In this document: positions 1 through 6,595 of the stretch, in pieces
Numbering within the stretch: the first letter of the stretch is position 1
Layout of the letters: each line of letters starts with the position of its first letter
Assembly (NCBI GenBank): GCA_003446975.1
Contig: DMAP01000375.1
Coordinates: 182 to 7,675, forward strand
Origin: Clostridiales bacterium
GTDB lineage: Bacteria > Bacillota > Clostridia > Tissierellales > Dethiosulfatibacteraceae
Direction of reading: 5' to 3'
Length of the DNA: 7,494 bases
Translations under genes and position numbers: made by a program
Notes under the pieces: model-generated
The model's database searches: none
What the model was told of the DNA's origin: nothing
What the model saw: only the letters and a program-made list of their open reading frames with translations

Positions 1-72
1 ATACAGTGTTATAAAATTTCTTATGCTGACTTTTAAATCTCTTTTAAAAATAATTATAATCTTTCTAATCAC
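1..72 (-). CDS. Second ABC-2 type permease, N-terminal fragment (runs off window)
   Basis: An open frame of 24 codons begins at a GTG at 72-70 and continues without a stop to the window edge. The peptide reads MIRKIIIIFKRDLKVSIRNF followed by ITLY. The pattern of a short basic, hydrophobic start followed by FKRDLK is typical of the cytoplasmic N-terminus of ABC-2 export permeases, just before the first membrane helix. A GGAGAG ribosome binding site at 82-87 sits 9 bases upstream, and the gap to the stop of the preceding permease is 15 bases, so the gene belongs to the same operon. It probably encodes the second half of a permease heterodimer with the product of 88-1203. The frame and ribosome binding site are seen directly; the family is inferred from a short peptide, so it is less certain than the existence of the gene. 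Confidence 0.7.
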   Translation of the reverse strand, partial: MIRKIIIIFKRDLKVSIRNFITLY

Positions 73-81
73 TTTACAACA

Positions 82-87
82 CTCTCC
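82..87 (-). promoter_or_regulatory. Ribosome binding site of the second permease
   Basis: GGAGAG on the minus strand directly follows the TAA stop of the upstream permease and lies 9 bases before a GTG codon. It decides the GTG start; no ATG lies in frame within the visible part of this gene. Confidence 0.65.
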
Positions 88-1203
88 TTACAATGTTAGT
101 GTCTTCTTGAATCTATGGTTAGCCAGTATGAAAATATCAAGTCCCAAAAAGGTAAATCCTAGAGATGCAACTAATACGTAAGAGATATTGCCTTTAAGGG
201 AAACTATTTCCTTAAAACTTTGGAGCATGATATAGCTAGGAATAATTTTAATCCAATCCGGATCCCAGCTAGGTGTGAAATAAGATATGTTCGGCATAAT
301 CATAATAACAATCACAATATAAAGCGCACCAAAAGCCTGTACTATATCTTTATAAAAACTCGTAATATACAAGCCTAGAGAAGCCGCAAAAAACCCTGAC
401 GTGACAACAAATAAAATCATTGCAGGATAATTAGGCTGAAGACCCATAATAGGAACTGTTATGATTAATGATGTCGCTATGGATGTAAGGATTATGACCC
501 CTATTTTACTCAACAAATATTGCCATACAGTTGAAGCGGTTACCGCATAAGCTTTAATGATACCTTCGTTTTTATCTAGAAATATATAAGCTGAAATAAT
601 AAACAAGCTCATTAGGCTTCCATTAAAAGTTAAGAATACCGGTATCAGGTTTTGTCTGTCATTCAATGGTTCAATATCCTGATAGATAGACCTGACTACT
701 ATATTATCGGAGTAATAATCTATAACATCATGTCCTGCTTTTCTATTATGAAACACTAGGAGTAGGTTTTTAAGTTTCTGAGTCTCATAGCCTTGGAGGT
801 AGTAAGTATGAATTATCTGGTTATTATCATTGGCATGAACATGAACAGCCGGCACTCTCTCAGAACTGGAAAATGCATTTAATGCTTCCATACTTTCCAG
901 CAAATATATCTTGGATTCCTCTGTTTCATACATTTCAGCTTTAAAGATGGTTTTATCGGCTTCAACTTCAACCATTTCAGCAGTTTCGTCTAAGTCATCT
1001 TCCAATAGGGCATCCCTGTATCTGTCTTTAACTACCTGAGGTAAATCCAGATAAAGATATTCATTTCCTTTACTGTTGAACTCCTCAGGAACTACAAATA
1101 CCAATACCAACAGAAGTATGATTGCCATGCCCAACTCAATATAAAAATACCAACTTTTTGAAGAAAGGATGAGCTCCTTTGTGAAACTGTACCATAATTT
1201 CAT
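88..1203 (-). CDS. ABC-2 type export permease
   Basis: Membrane subunit of 371 residues that would form the translocation path of the ABC exporter driven by the ATPase encoded just upstream. Hydrophobic segments are visible at about 22-40, 187-208, 228-251, 259-282, 288-306 and 339-361. The first helix is followed by an acidic extracytoplasmic domain of about 145 residues (about 41-186), and the other five helices are clustered at the C-terminus. This one-plus-five layout with a large loop after helix 1 is that of the ABC-2 family with an exporter-side domain, as in the YbhS/YbhR group. The ATG immediately follows the TAA of the ATPase gene (TAAATG), with AAGGGG at 1214-1219 as ribosome binding site, so the two genes are probably translationally coupled. 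The exported substrate cannot be told from the sequence. Confidence 0.88.
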   Translation of the reverse strand: MKLWYSFTKELILSSKSWYFYIELGMAIILLLVLVFVVPEEFNSKGNEYLYLDLPQVVKDRYRDALLEDDLDETAEMVEVEADKTIFKAEMYETEESKIYLLESMEALNAFSSSERVPAVHVHANDNNQIIHTYYLQGYETQKLKNLLLVFHNRKAGHDVIDYYSDNIVVRSIYQDIEPLNDRQNLIPVFLTFNGSLMSLFIISAYIFLDKNEGIIKAYAVTASTVWQYLLSKIGVIILTSIATSLIITVPIMGLQPNYPAMILFVVTSGFFAASLGLYITSFYKDIVQAFGALYIVIVIMIMPNISYFTPSWDPDWIKIIPSYIMLQSFKEIVSLKGNISYVLVASLGFTFLGLDIFILANHRFKKTLTL

Positions 1204-2058
1204 TTATACCAATCCCCTTCCAGTAACCTTGATAAATATTTCTTCAAGAGTGGCTTCTTTAGAATGCATTGTTTGGAGATCATTCCTTTTGATTACTTCA
1301 ATCAGCCTGTCCTTTTCTTCCTCAACAACTGTTGAAAAACTTTCTTTAACCAATGTGCCATTTCTAAGATATTCAACTTCAACTAATTTTTCTCCGTATT
1401 TGAGCTTTAATTCCTTTGGAGAATCTATAAGTCTTATTTTGCCATCAACAATAAAAGCAACTCTATCGCACAGCTCATCAGCTATGTACATATTGTGAGT
1501 TGTCAAAAACACTGTAACACCTTTCTTGTTCTCTTCTTTTATAATGTCCTTTATATTGGAGGCAATCGCAGGATCCAGTCCAGTTGTAGGCTCATCCAAA
1601 AACCATATCTCCGGATTGTTGATCATGGATCTGGCAAATGTAAGTCTATGCTTCATTCCTTTTGAGTATTTTCCAGCCTTTATATGCTCTTTGCCATCCA
1701 ACCCCACCATTCTGATCAATTCCATTGGATCTCTGGTTTTCACGTCGAACAGTTTCCCATAGAATTCGAGATTCTCCAATCCTGACATCTTGCTATAGAC
1801 ATTCGATTGTTCAAATGACATGCCTATTTTATTAAACATTTTATTTTTAATGTGCTTGACATCATATCCTGCTACCTCGACATCCCCCTTTTGGAGCTGC
1901 AAGAGTCCTGTCAGTATATTTTGCGTGGTCGACTTCCCAGCACCGGATGGACCTAAAAATCCAAAAATCTCACCCTTGGCAATCTCGAAACTGACATCAT
2001 TCACCGCGTATTTGTCGTCATTGCTGTATGAGTGGTAAAGGTTCTTAACTTTTATCAT
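1204..2058 (-). CDS. ABC transporter ATP-binding protein (ABC-2 exporter)
   Basis: Cytoplasmic ATPase of 284 residues powering the adjacent permeases. Visible motifs, in order: Walker A GPSGAGKST (36-44), Q-loop glutamine at 84 (MSFEQ), signature YSKGMKHR (131-138), Walker B IWFLDEP (151-157, catalytic Glu156), D-loop TTGLDP (158-163) and H-loop His188 (TTHN). All catalytic elements are present, so it should be active. The YSKGM signature instead of LSGGQ is usual in this exporter subfamily. After about residue 215 comes a C-terminal extension ending in EATLEEIFIKVTGRG, a common tail of drug- and ABC-2-type ATPases. The start ATG follows AAGGAG with the upstream TetR stop only 13 bases away. 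An ATG five bases upstream is out of frame and stops after two codons. The closest well-known functional parallel is YbhF, although that protein has two ATPase domains and this one has one. Confidence 0.95.
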   Translation of the reverse strand: MIKVKNLYHSYSNDDKYAVNDVSFEIAKGEIFGFLGPSGAGKSTTQNILTGLLQLQKGDVEVAGYDVKHIKNKMFNKIGMSFEQSNVYSKMSGLENLEFYGKLFDVKTRDPMELIRMVGLDGKEHIKAGKYSKGMKHRLTFARSMINNPEIWFLDEPTTGLDPAIASNIKDIIKEENKKGVTVFLTTHNMYIADELCDRVAFIVDGKIRLIDSPKELKLKYGEKLVEVEYLRNGTLVKESFSTVVEEEKDRLIEVIKRNDLQTMHSKEATLEEIFIKVTGRGLV

Positions 2059-2071
2059 CTCATGTCTCCTT

Positions 2072-2683
2072 TCACTTGTAGAATCCTTTTCTTAAGATCT
2101 CAATGTATACATCAACATCGTGCGCCATTTCATCTACATCTATTTTCTCTCCAACTCTTATCCTGTTGAAATAATTTTCTCCCAATTTCTCAAAAGTCCA
2201 AATTAATATATTCATTGCAGCCTTAATATCAATATCTTCTCTGAACAGCGAAAAATCAATATTTTCAGAGTATACTTTCTCATATAGATTGGGTACATAT
2301 GCTCCGTATATCATCTTTAAGTCCTCAATGGAGCTGTAGGAATTGATTCTCTTTGTGAACCCCAAAAGATGGGGATATTTACGAAGGATATCCATTTTAA
2401 TCATAGTAATCTCGCTCACGCGGTTTAGCAAGTCAGGTTCTTCCCAGTTTACTTTTTCAACTATTGTGTTGGCTATCTCTTCAACTGAAAACACCTTCAG
2501 ATAATCGTATAGTGCTTTCTTGCTCTTAAAGTAATTGAACAGGGAACCTTTTGATATGCCTGCTCCTTTTACAATTCTGTTGGTTGATGCCTGTTCATAT
2601 GTATTTTTACTGAACTCTTCCATCGCGCTATTGATTATGCTTATTCTCTTTTTTTCATCTAGATTAAATATTTTGTCATCCAA
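2072..2683 (-). CDS. TetR/AcrR family transcriptional regulator of the ABC exporter operon
   Basis: DNA-binding repressor of 203 residues. The N-terminal TetR domain holds a helix-turn-helix at about 33-52, with ISKGSLFNYFKSKK at 43-56, which closely matches the family pattern (G-I-S-K-G-x-L-F/Y-x-Y-F-x-x-K). The divergent C-terminal part (about 70-203) would be the ligand-binding and dimerisation domain. It is the second gene of its operon, between the adaptor (21-base gap) and the ATPase (13-base gap). The start is TTG at 2683-2681: it is 7 bases after GAGGGG, and starting there gives a complete TetR N-terminus, while the first in-frame ATG (codon 21) would remove helix 1. It probably autoregulates through the palindrome at 4000-4020, since that lies at the promoter of its own operon. 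The inducer is unknown. Confidence 0.93.
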   Translation of the reverse strand: MDDKIFNLDEKKRISIINSAMEEFSKNTYEQASTNRIVKGAGISKGSLFNYFKSKKALYDYLKVFSVEEIANTIVEKVNWEEPDLLNRVSEITMIKMDILRKYPHLLGFTKRINSYSSIEDLKMIYGAYVPNLYEKVYSENIDFSLFREDIDIKAAMNILIWTFEKLGENYFNRIRVGEKIDVDEMAHDVDVYIEILRKGFYK

Positions 2684-2690
2684 GTTAGTA

Positions 2691-2696
2691 CCCCTC
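2691..2696 (-). promoter_or_regulatory. Ribosome binding site deciding a TTG start of the TetR gene
   Basis: GAGGGG on the minus strand lies 7 bases before TTG at 2683. An ATG four bases further downstream (2679-2677) is in another frame and ends at TAG after six codons, so TTG is the only start giving the full regulator. Confidence 0.65.
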
Positions 2697-2704
2697 TCGT
2701 ATGG

Positions 2705-3907
2705 TCAATTTTCCGCATAATTTAAAATGACCTTTTCCCCTTCAAACAATCCCTCAATGATTTCCATGCGATTATTGTAATTTATGCCGGTTATGACTTC
2801 TCTTTCAACCGGTTTCCCACCATCCATAACTTTGACATATTTTTTCATGTCTTTGTCATAGATGGCTTCTTCTGGTATGAACAGAGCCTCTCTTGATTCT
2901 TCGATCATCACTTCAGTATCTACCTTTAGGCCAAAGGATAGGGTTTCTCCCAATTCAGACAGTTTAATCTCTACAGTTTGTCGATTTTCTTTTACACCTA
3001 GCTCTGAAAAAGTTGTAAACGCTTTGGGGTAAATTTTGTTGACAGTCAGGTTTTCAATCACTACACCTAAATTTTTGTCATTAATGATCGCGTTCATCCC
3101 CGGTCTGATGTTCTGTGCATCCACTGCCATAAAATCTACTAGGATCGTTTTTTTAAACGGATCCTGCATCTCAAGAATTTTAATCCCAGCAGATGGAGTA
3201 TCCCCTTCGAATGTATTCAATTCTGTTATAACACCATCAAAATCAGCATAAATAGTGGTATTTTCCTTATTTCTTTCAAGGCTTTCTAATGCTAGAAGAA
3301 GAACATCGATTTCAGCTTCATATTTTTTCTTCATATTTTCTGAAAGATCTTTAACCAGTTGATTATAACTGTTTTGTGCTGAGGCGAGTTGGCCTCTGAG
3401 CTGTTCCAGATTATTAACAGCCTGTTCTAATTCAACGGCTGTAGCAACCTCGTTCTTGTATAGCTCTTCTATTCTTCTCTTATGCTCTTCTGCCAAGCTT
3501 ATACTGTTTCTGATACTGGATATTTCTATTTTAACCCTGTTTATGCTTTCGAAATCCGCTCCTGATAGAGCCTCTGTATAGGTAGCTTCCATTGCCTCTA
3601 TCTGCTTCTTTACCTTTTGAATCTCAATATCCATATTATCTTCAAATTTCAATAGAAGTTGTCCTTGACTTACATGTTCTCCAAGTTCTACCTCAATCAT
3701 CTCTACTCTATTTATGCTGTTTCCATAATAGTTTCTTATATTTTCAGAACTGATAGTTCCAACTTCTTCTACGTATTTTTCTATCTCCCCTCTCGTTACT
3801 TCAGCGGTATTGTATTTTGTGCCGATATTGCCGGTTGTCAGAACATAAAATATTCCTGCTGCCACAAGCGTAAGTATCACTAATGCAATAATTAATTTCT
3901 TTTTCAT
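2705..3907 (-). CDS. HlyD/AcrA-type periplasmic adaptor (membrane-fusion protein) of the ABC exporter
   Basis: Adaptor of 400 residues expected to be anchored in the cytoplasmic membrane and to extend outward, linking an inner-membrane pump to an outer channel. A signal-anchor helix lies at about 4-24 and no lipobox cysteine is present. Then follow the first half of the lipoyl-like domain (about 35-90, with VELGEHVSQGQLLLKFED), a long alpha-helical hairpin (about 92-214), the second lipoyl half (about 216-248, YADFDGVITELNTFEGD), a beta-barrel (about 250-335) and a membrane-proximal domain (about 340-398, FIPEEAIY). At the predicted hairpin tip, Arg145, Leu149 and Thr156 have the spacing of the RLS motif that AcrA and MacA use to dock onto TolC, with Thr replacing Ser. 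It is the first gene after the promoter; GGAGGT lies 5 bases before ATG. Its partner is inferred to be the ABC exporter of the same operon. Confidence 0.93.
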   Translation of the reverse strand: MKKKLIIALVILTLVAAGIFYVLTTGNIGTKYNTAEVTRGEIEKYVEEVGTISSENIRNYYGNSINRVEMIEVELGEHVSQGQLLLKFEDNMDIEIQKVKKQIEAMEATYTEALSGADFESINRVKIEISSIRNSISLAEEHKRRIEELYKNEVATAVELEQAVNNLEQLRGQLASAQNSYNQLVKDLSENMKKKYEAEIDVLLLALESLERNKENTTIYADFDGVITELNTFEGDTPSAGIKILEMQDPFKKTILVDFMAVDAQNIRPGMNAIINDKNLGVVIENLTVNKIYPKAFTTFSELGVKENRQTVEIKLSELGETLSFGLKVDTEVMIEESREALFIPEEAIYDKDMKKYVKVMDGGKPVEREVITGINYNNRMEIIEGLFEGEKVILNYAEN

Positions 3908-3999
3908 AATTACCTCCGATTTATACTGATATGTTTCAACATTACCCTTTTACTGCTTTATTTTTGATTTTATAGATAATACTCAACAGAATTATTGCT

Positions 4000-4020
4000 A
4001 ATTGACCATATTGGTCAATT
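4000..4020. promoter_or_regulatory. Probable TetR-family operator (perfect inverted repeat)
   Basis: Perfect 9-base arms AATTGACCA and TGGTCAATT separated by TAT, 21 bases in all. The repeat begins 2 bases after the -10 box and covers the expected transcription start, so a bound dimer would block initiation. Size and symmetry fit TetR-family operators. The TetR gene encoded within the same operon (2072-2683) is the natural candidate for binding; binding itself is inferred. Confidence 0.8.
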
Positions 4021-4022
4021 TA

Positions 4023-4051
4023 ATTATACATCTCCCTATTTTTGTAGTCAA
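4023..4051 (-). promoter_or_regulatory. Sigma-A type promoter of the adaptor-TetR-ABC operon
   Basis: On the minus strand, TTGACT (4046-4051) and TATAAT (4023-4028) are separated by exactly 17 bases: five of six and six of six consensus matches. Transcription would start near 4016, inside the palindrome, giving a leader of about 110 bases before the adaptor ATG at 3907. The leader is A/T-rich and shows no convincing riboswitch or attenuator fold by eye. Confidence 0.85.
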
Positions 4052-4091
4052 TGCTAAAATAGAAAGCTACATTAGAGACCTAGAACATTAG

Positions 4092-4131
4092 CAAAAAGTA
4101 AGAAGGTACGATTCATTTGAATCATACCTTC
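4092..4131 (-). terminator. Rho-independent terminator after the CoA-transferase gene
   Basis: Read on the minus strand, GAAGGTATGATTCA pairs with TGAATCGTACCTTC across a two-base AA loop. The arms form 14 pairs, one of them a U-G wobble, and the opposite strand would have a C-A mismatch there. The hairpin is followed by TTACTTTTTGC. It lies about 50 bases after the stop codon at 4181 and separates the two transcription units. Confidence 0.85.
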
Positions 4132-4180
4132 CGCAATCTGTCATTTTACTTATCCAATCTTAAGATTTTTAAAAAACCAC

Positions 4181-5368
4181 TCATATTACATTTTCATCTC
4201 TTAATGCTTTGATTTGATCAACAGAATAATCCAAATATCGATGTAATATGTCCTCTGTATGTTGACCAAGTGTCGGTGCGGAGAATCTGATATTGTCATC
4301 ACAGTCACTGATTTTTATTGGAATCCCCGGTAGATGCATCAGTCCTGCAACAGGGTGGAGTACTTCCTGGATCATATTTCGAGCAAGCACCTGTTCGTCT
4401 TTGACCACCATTTCCACATTATTGATCGGTCCGCTTGGTACGCCGCTTTCGATGAAAATCCTTTGCCACTCTTCTGTTGTTTTCTTTTTGATTTCAACAG
4501 CAAGCAAAGGTCTTAAAGAATCATAGTTCTTATTTCTGAGAGGATTGGTCATGAAGCGCTCATCTGATGCCATATCAACTATTTCAAGAGCTTTGCATAA
4601 CTTTCGCCAAAGATTGTCATTGCCGGCAGCTATCATAATTTTTCCGTCGCTTGTGTCAAATGGCTCAAAAGGAACAATTGAAGCATGTCTATTGCCTTCC
4701 GGCTTGGGTGATTCTCCAGTAACAAAGTATCTTGCCAACGCATTCTCCAGTATGGCAACCTGGCAATCCAGCATGGATACGTCTATTTTTGCCCCTTGAC
4801 CGTCTGTGTTTCTTCTGTTGATTGCAGCAAGTATGCCTATGGATGTGAATAATCCTGCAAATATGTCTCCAACGGACGGCCCTACTCTGGTTGGTTCACC
4901 ATTTTTTTGACCGGTGATACTCATAATACCGCCCATAGCTTGCACAACGCCATCATAAGCTGGCCTTTCGCTATAGGGTCCGTAGTGTCCAAATCCAGAG
5001 GATGCGGCATAAATAATCCGCGGATTGATTGCTTTTAACACATCATATCCTAGTCCGAGCTTCTCCATCGTGCCCGGTTTAAAATTTTCTATAATAACAT
5101 CGACTTTTTCAACGAGTGATTTTAAAATTTCTTTAGCTTTTTCTTTCTTGAGATTTAGAGTGATGCTTTCTTTGTTACGATTCAAGCTCATAAAATAAGC
5201 GCTCTCATTCTCAATATATGGTCCGAAGGCTCTGGAATCATCACCCTTTCCAGGCATTTCAATTTTAATGACTTCGGCGCCAAGATCTGCCAAGGTCATT
5301 GTACAATATGGACCTGCCAAAACTCTGGTCAAATCCAGTATCTTTATGTTTTCCAAGGGTAGCTTCAT
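4181..5368 (-). CDS. CaiB/BaiF family (family III) CoA-transferase
   Basis: Cytoplasmic enzyme of 395 residues that would move coenzyme A from an acyl-CoA donor to a carboxylic acid. It is full length for the family (about 380-430). The N-terminus has the family hallmark ILDLTRVLAGPYCTMTLADLGAEVIKIE (split here as LDLTRVLAGPYC at 11-22 and LADLGAEVIKIE at 26-37). The RVGPSVGDIFAG segment (161-172) places the catalytic nucleophile at Asp168, equivalent to Asp169 of formyl-CoA transferase. Also present are VDVIIENFKPGTMEKLGL (89-106) and SGVPSGPINNVEMV (308-321), both conserved in the family. The true substrate cannot be named: carnitine, bile acid, oxalate, succinate and aromatic-acid transferases all share this fold. 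The gene starts 27 bases after the TolC-family gene, with AGGAG at 5377-5381, and is followed by a terminator, so it appears to be the last gene of the efflux operon, an unusual context. Confidence 0.95.
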   Translation of the reverse strand: MKLPLENIKILDLTRVLAGPYCTMTLADLGAEVIKIEMPGKGDDSRAFGPYIENESAYFMSLNRNKESITLNLKKEKAKEILKSLVEKVDVIIENFKPGTMEKLGLGYDVLKAINPRIIYAASSGFGHYGPYSERPAYDGVVQAMGGIMSITGQKNGEPTRVGPSVGDIFAGLFTSIGILAAINRRNTDGQGAKIDVSMLDCQVAILENALARYFVTGESPKPEGNRHASIVPFEPFDTSDGKIMIAAGNDNLWRKLCKALEIVDMASDERFMTNPLRNKNYDSLRPLLAVEIKKKTTEEWQRIFIESGVPSGPINNVEMVVKDEQVLARNMIQEVLHPVAGLMHLPGIPIKISDCDDNIRFSAPTLGQHTEDILHRYLDYSVDQIKALRDENVI

Positions 5369-5395
5369 TCAAGTTTCTCCTATCAATCTCATCTT

Positions 5396-6583
5396 TTAAT
5401 ATGTCGGCAGGCCGAATCCAATTGCGTTGTCAAAAAGCATCCTAGCAATATTATAGCCAATCAGCATTTGGTATTTACCAATCTCTGTTTGCGTTAAAGC
5501 TACTTCGGCATCTGAAACGTCCTGTAATGTGGCCAAATCATACTCATATAGAAGCTTAGTCACTCTCAAGGCTTCTTTGGACAAGTCAATTGTCTCGTTG
5601 ATATTCACAATTGCTCTTTCAGATTTGACAAGATCAAAATACTTGCTTCTCACATCCAGTTCGATATCGCGATATGTCTGATTGTAGTTATATCTGGCTT
5701 CCTCCAGTTCCTCTAGCGCAAATTTATGTTGTCTCAAGTTAGGTGTATAATATGAAGTGATTGCACTGACTTCAATCTCTTTCAACTCAAACTCTGCCTT
5801 TTTGTTCTCTATTTCCGGTCTGGTTTCCATTGATGATGCAATTGCATCCTCTAATGTTATATCTGGCATATCGCTCCATTCTACGGCTGATACCAAAAGA
5901 ACCTCCTGATCCAAATCCAAGCCAATGGTGTTGTTGAATTCCAGTTGCTTGATTTTCAAATCATCCTCAGCATTGAACATATCCGTCTTTGCAGAATTGA
6001 CAGCCATCTCCGCCTTTAGGAGTTCAAGCTTGGTAATAACACCATTCTCAAATCTGACTTTTGCTGTTCTCAGGTGACCTTGTGCGTTCTCATAAAGCGC
6101 ATTGTTCAGTTCGACTGTTTTTTGTGACAGCAAGACATTGTAATAGGCTGATGCTGCACCAATTTTCAATGCTTCCTTAGTTTGGTTAAGTGTATTCTCC
6201 AGAACAGTCAGTTGTACCTGGGCTCCCTTGACGCCATACCCTTTCTTAATCATAAGGGCGTTGACATAGTCATTTGTAATATCGCTGGGTATGAACTGAA
6301 GAGGCAATTTCAGCAAATCACTCATAGTGCTTTGCAGATCCTTTTGATTGCTGATCAAATCTTTTGTATCCTCAATTTTTCTATTTAAGTTCGAAATAGC
6401 ATAGCTATTCTCGATTGCTAAGTTTTGAGCTTCTTCCAAAGTTATTATCAGATCGGTCTCTTCCAACTCGGTTGTTTCAGTCGTTGTCTCCAATGTTACA
6501 GGGACAGGCTGTAAATCAGTGGCATAGATTGGGAATGCGGCAACCAATGCAACTATCATCAATATCAGTATTCTTTTTTTCAT
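5396..6583 (-). CDS. TolC-family outer efflux-like protein with apparently reduced beta-barrel
   Basis: Exported protein of 395 residues, probably the outer component of the RND pump. A signal peptide is clear (KKR, then hydrophobic 5-17, likely cut after FPIYA at 21), followed by a Thr/Glu-rich linker (about 30-44). The two family repeats are visible: ITLEEAQNLAIENSYAI (47-63) paired with DITLEDAIASSMETRPEI (241-258), and the tip motifs FENGVITKLELLKAE (178-192) and YEYDLATLQDVSDAE (346-360). In the second tip, Asp349 takes the place of the usual glycine. The protein is shorter than typical TolC homologues (about 430-490), and the strand-forming segments between the helices are not recognisable. 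The start at 6583 is chosen because AGGAGG (6590-6595) lies 6 bases before it; an in-frame ATG at 6598 lies upstream of this site and would add only MRRIK. It follows the TetR gene by 11 bases. Confidence 0.88.
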   Translation of the reverse strand: MKKRILILMIVALVAAFPIYATDLQPVPVTLETTTETTELEETDLIITLEEAQNLAIENSYAISNLNRKIEDTKDLISNQKDLQSTMSDLLKLPLQFIPSDITNDYVNALMIKKGYGVKGAQVQLTVLENTLNQTKEALKIGAASAYYNVLLSQKTVELNNALYENAQGHLRTAKVRFENGVITKLELLKAEMAVNSAKTDMFNAEDDLKIKQLEFNNTIGLDLDQEVLLVSAVEWSDMPDITLEDAIASSMETRPEIENKKAEFELKEIEVSAITSYYTPNLRQHKFALEELEEARYNYNQTYRDIELDVRSKYFDLVKSERAIVNINETIDLSKEALRVTKLLYEYDLATLQDVSDAEVALTQTEIGKYQMLIGYNIARMLFDNAIGFGLPTY

Positions 6584-6589
6584 TTTAAT

Positions 6590-6595
6590 CCTCCT
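6590..6595 (-). promoter_or_regulatory. Ribosome binding site deciding the TolC-family start
   Basis: A perfect AGGAGG on the minus strand begins at the TetR stop codon and is 6 bases from the ATG at 6583. It favours that start over the in-frame ATG at 6598, which lies in front of the site. Confidence 0.75.

Noticed and set aside
1169..1498. Plus-strand open frames, such as this one of 109 codons opposite the ATPase gene, considered as overlapping genes.
   Set aside because: They lie antisense to conserved genes, have no recognisable domain and no convincing ribosome binding site; they are shadows of the minus-strand coding pattern.
1642..1675. The non-standard ABC signature YSKGM in place of LSGGQ, considered as a sign of an inactive ATPase.
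   Set aside because: This variant is common in exporter ATPases of this subfamily and all other catalytic motifs are intact.
2702..2710. TGGTCAATT, an exact copy of one arm of the operator palindrome, at the 3' end of the adaptor gene.
   Set aside because: The other arm is missing (the flanking bases CTCTCGTA do not match), it overlaps a stop codon, and a 9-base match can arise by chance in AT-rich DNA.
3908..4016. The leader of about 110 bases before the adaptor gene, considered as a riboswitch or attenuator.
   Set aside because: It is A/T-rich with only very short self-complementary pieces (for example TGTTGAAACA) and no known riboswitch core is recognisable by eye.
4157..4177. ATCTTAAGAT followed by T- and A-runs after the CoA-transferase stop, considered as a first terminator.
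   Set aside because: The self-complementary part has no room for a loop and little G-C content; the hairpin at 4102-4131 is far better.
5427..5455. A TATAAT hexamer (5450-5455) and a TTGACA hexamer (about 5427-5432) on the minus strand inside the end of the TolC-family gene, as a possible promoter for the CoA-transferase.
   Set aside because: They are in the wrong order for one promoter. The TATAAT has no matching -35 box at 16-18 bases and the TTGACA has no -10 box at that distance.
5470..5483. A small palindrome TTGGTAAATACCAA within the TolC-family coding sequence, considered as an operator.
   Set aside because: It is fully explained by coding sequence, is only 14 bases and AT-rich, and lies near no promoter.
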